This document shows positions 54,630 to 55,752 of a stretch of 55,752 nt of DNA, piece by piece. The number at the start of each line of letters is the position of its first letter. Within the stretch, counting starts at the first letter, position 1. This DNA comes from Saprospiraceae bacterium (lineage in GTDB: Bacteria; Bacteroidota; Bacteroidia; Chitinophagales; Saprospiraceae). The translations under genes were made by a program, and so were the position numbers. Below the pieces are notes generated by a model. That model was not told the DNA's origin. It saw only the letters and a program-made list of their open reading frames with translations, and searched no databases. The stretch lies in the NCBI GenBank assembly GCA_022448995.1, contig JAKVCT010000006.1, positions 1-55,752 on the forward strand, in the 5' to 3' direction.

Positions 54630-54727
54630 ATTACAGAATATTTTGAGGGTTAACAAGGCAAAACCCCAAAGGGCTCAACAAAGTTAAACACAAAATAGTC
54701 GATTAATTTTAGATATAGTTTAATTTC
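54630..54727. repeat. Repeat element A/E, shortened copy, inverted
   Basis: Inverted relative of 39337-39567: it shares the exact 38-bp block (54690-54727) and the 13-bp end ATTACAGAATATT (54630-54642), with only the CCCCAAAGGGCTCAACAAAG part of the family A core in between. Confidence 0.65.
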
Positions 54728-54737
54728 ATTATCTACT

Positions 54738-54899
54738 TAAATAAGAGAACAAAAGAAATCGTAGAATAGATTTAGAATGATTTTAGTCAGATTTAATGAA
54801 TAGAATATAGCTGTAGCGAGCTACAGCGAGGCTCTGTGAAGCAGGAGATGGCTTAAAATCAGCTAAAGATAACTACGAGAACATTTGGACTGTTACTTA
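54738..54899 (-). repeat. Repeat family B, copy 3 (inverted)
   Basis: Read on the minus strand it starts TAAGTAACAGTCCAAATGTT and ends ATTCTACGATTTCTTTTG then CTCTTATTTA. At about 162 bp it preserves the centre (CTGCTTCACAGAGCCTCGC) lost or displaced in the other copies. Confidence 0.7.
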
Positions 54900-55207
54900 A
54901 AAATACAAAACATTGAACAATAATAAGAAAAATAAGATTTGTAATCTGTAAATCTTAGCAAAAAGGAGGGAAGTTTTTGAAAAAACAAGCGAATAGCTTA
55001 GATCTCAATACTTTATTATGGTATTGTCTCTTCACAAAAAGAGAATATCTCGGTATGTGGGCATATGTACCTATACATTTAGTCTAGATCCTAAGCGTAT
55101 TGCATTATATATATCAACTATTGTGTGCCTCCTAGAGCTCTATCCCACAGCTTTTTAGGGCATTCAGTCAATCTTTTTTACTACTATTACGATATTTTCT
55201 GTTACCT

Positions 55208-55486
55208 TCAAAATAAGTTGAAATTCTCTAAGATTGCTAAAGTTTGCTTTGAATTATAAAGTGATAGCTGTTCTGCTTCTGTTTTTGTTATCCACTGATA
55301 TTCGGGATTGTACCTTTTATCTAAGTCTGTTTTTATAAGATTATTCCCAAAATTAAGAATGGTAAAGGTATCTACACAATCTTTTCCCTTATTGTCTTTT
55401 CGGGAATATAAATCTGAAAAATGGATATCGCATATCTGATCATAAATCAATGTACTGTTTAACACAAAAGATAAGTAGATGGACAC
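55208..55486 (-). CDS. Short hypothetical protein, start inside a repeat; possible truncated gene
   Basis: The 92-residue frame begins at a GTG that lies within repeat family A (55471-55490), so its first codons are repeat sequence. The rest (DIHFSDLYSRKDNKGKDCVDTFTILNF, YQWITKTEAEQLSLYNSKQ) reads like ordinary protein but matches no family I know. It may be the 3' remnant of a gene cut by the repeat, or a chance frame. No clear ribosome site or promoter is seen. Confidence 0.3.
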   Translation of the reverse strand: MSIYLSFVLNSTLIYDQICDIHFSDLYSRKDNKGKDCVDTFTILNFGNNLIKTDLDKRYNPEYQWITKTEAEQLSLYNSKQTLAILENFNLF

Positions 55487-55752
55487 AATTAATTTATAGT
55501 TAACCCCGAAGGGCTCTACGAAGTAAATTTAATCAGCCTTTTTGTGCTGCACTTCGTTAAAAAGCCTCCGAGATGGCTTGCTCCAGTGGAGCAAAGGAGA
55601 AGGCAATGAGCTAAGGGTGGCAGCGTAGCTCGCCACTAGTCGGCTTCGCCTCTGTCCACTTCGTGGCTATGCCTACGTTTAACTTTGTTGAGCCCTTCGG
55701 GGTTAGCTTCGCTGAGCCCTTCGGGGTTTTCGCCTTGTTCAGCATCAAAAAT
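55471..55752. repeat. Repeat family A, most complete copy (runs off the window end)
   Basis: Opens with the TAAGTAGATGGACACAATTA block, then has an inverted pair GTTAACCCCGAAGGGCTC (55499-55516) and GAGCCCTTCGGGGTTA (55690-55705), with a further copy at 55714-55730. Between them are small hairpins, several capped by TTCG: TTGCTCC-AGT-GGAGCAA, GTGGC-AGC-GTA-GCT-C-GCCAC, CCAC-TTC-GTGG. No coding sequence. Confidence 0.7.

Larger units (their letters stand above)
54458..55207. other. Repeat-rich intergenic region upstream of sucA
   Basis: This 750-bp gap holds AGTTC/GAACT inverted motifs just upstream of sucA (54481-54513), a hairpin AAGAATAG/CTATTCTT (54537-54562), an A/E element (54630-54727) and an inverted family B copy (54738-54899). 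A 36-codon frame from TTG 54977 is preceded by AAGGAGGG but is not supported otherwise. Confidence 0.5.

Noticed and set aside
54977..55087. A 36-codon frame starting TTG after AAGGAGGG
   Set aside because: The ribosome-site-like sequence is good, but Shine-Dalgarno use is weak in Bacteroidota, the start is TTG, and the peptide shows no recognisable feature. It stays unproven.
55471..55752. CRISPR array or tandem repeat
   Set aside because: GAGCCCTTCGGGGTT appears more than once, but spacing is irregular and the copies are inverted or adjacent, with no regular spacers and no cas genes.

Overview
The window looks like chromosomal DNA of an AT-rich member of the Bacteroidota, probably a Saprospira/Aureispira-like or other non-Bacteroidales lineage; the exact genus is inference. 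Evidence: two secreted proteins end in type IX secretion sorting domains, several promoters fit the Bacteroidota pattern TTG-N20-TAnnTTTG, the succinate dehydrogenase has a one-piece b558-type membrane subunit, a RemB/Wzi-like outer-membrane protein is present, and the multifunctional beta-oxidation enzyme has the dehydrogenase-first domain order. There are 43 credible protein genes, no rRNA or tRNA gene, no CRISPR array, no prophage and no intact insertion sequence with a transposase.

Layout. 0.3-4 kb: sdhCAB operon with a consensus promoter and a terminator. 4.1-7.1 kb: a DHH phosphoesterase and two tandem FKBP-type lipoproteins. 7.2-12.2 kb: a deoxyribonucleotidase, a ParA-like ATPase, a nitroreductase, a QueD/PTPS-type enzyme, nadD and an M20-like protein that has lost its metal ligands. 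13-19.6 kb: malic enzyme, a hypothetical protein, alaS divergent from an M23 peptidase, and a small MerR regulator. 20-31 kb: a PAS-PAS-HisKA-REC signalling protein lacking an ATPase domain, an amidohydrolase, a RemB/Wzi-like protein, an acyl-CoA dehydrogenase, a double-PDZ T9SS protein and a choice-of-anchor I-like T9SS protein. 30.7-39.2 kb: Crp-type regulator, quinone reductase, TM2 protein, Xer recombinase, rpsU, a CarH-like regulator and clpB. 39.8-50 kb: an LRR-BRCT-like-LRR protein, a fatty-acid degradation regulon (thiolase, HAD/ECH fusion, thioesterase, TetR regulator) and a two-gene cassette of unknown role (RarA C-terminal-like plus kinase-fold-like). 50-55.7 kb: STAS-like protein, acetyltransferase, sucA and repeat-rich DNA.

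How the genes work together. Central carbon metabolism dominates: sdhCAB and sucA (TCA cycle), malic enzyme (NADPH or pyruvate supply), and thiolase, HAD/ECH and acyl-CoA dehydrogenase for beta-oxidation. The fatty-acid genes share a 22-bp upstream motif that may be read by the adjacent TetR-family protein.

The least expected content is between genes. At least four families of short non-coding dispersed repeats occupy intergenic gaps only. One element is nested inside another, one forms a 165-bp hairpin immediately upstream of the unknown two-gene cassette, and near-identical palindromic terminators sit at three convergent gene junctions. All family assignments were made by reading the sequence; no database search or folding program was run.
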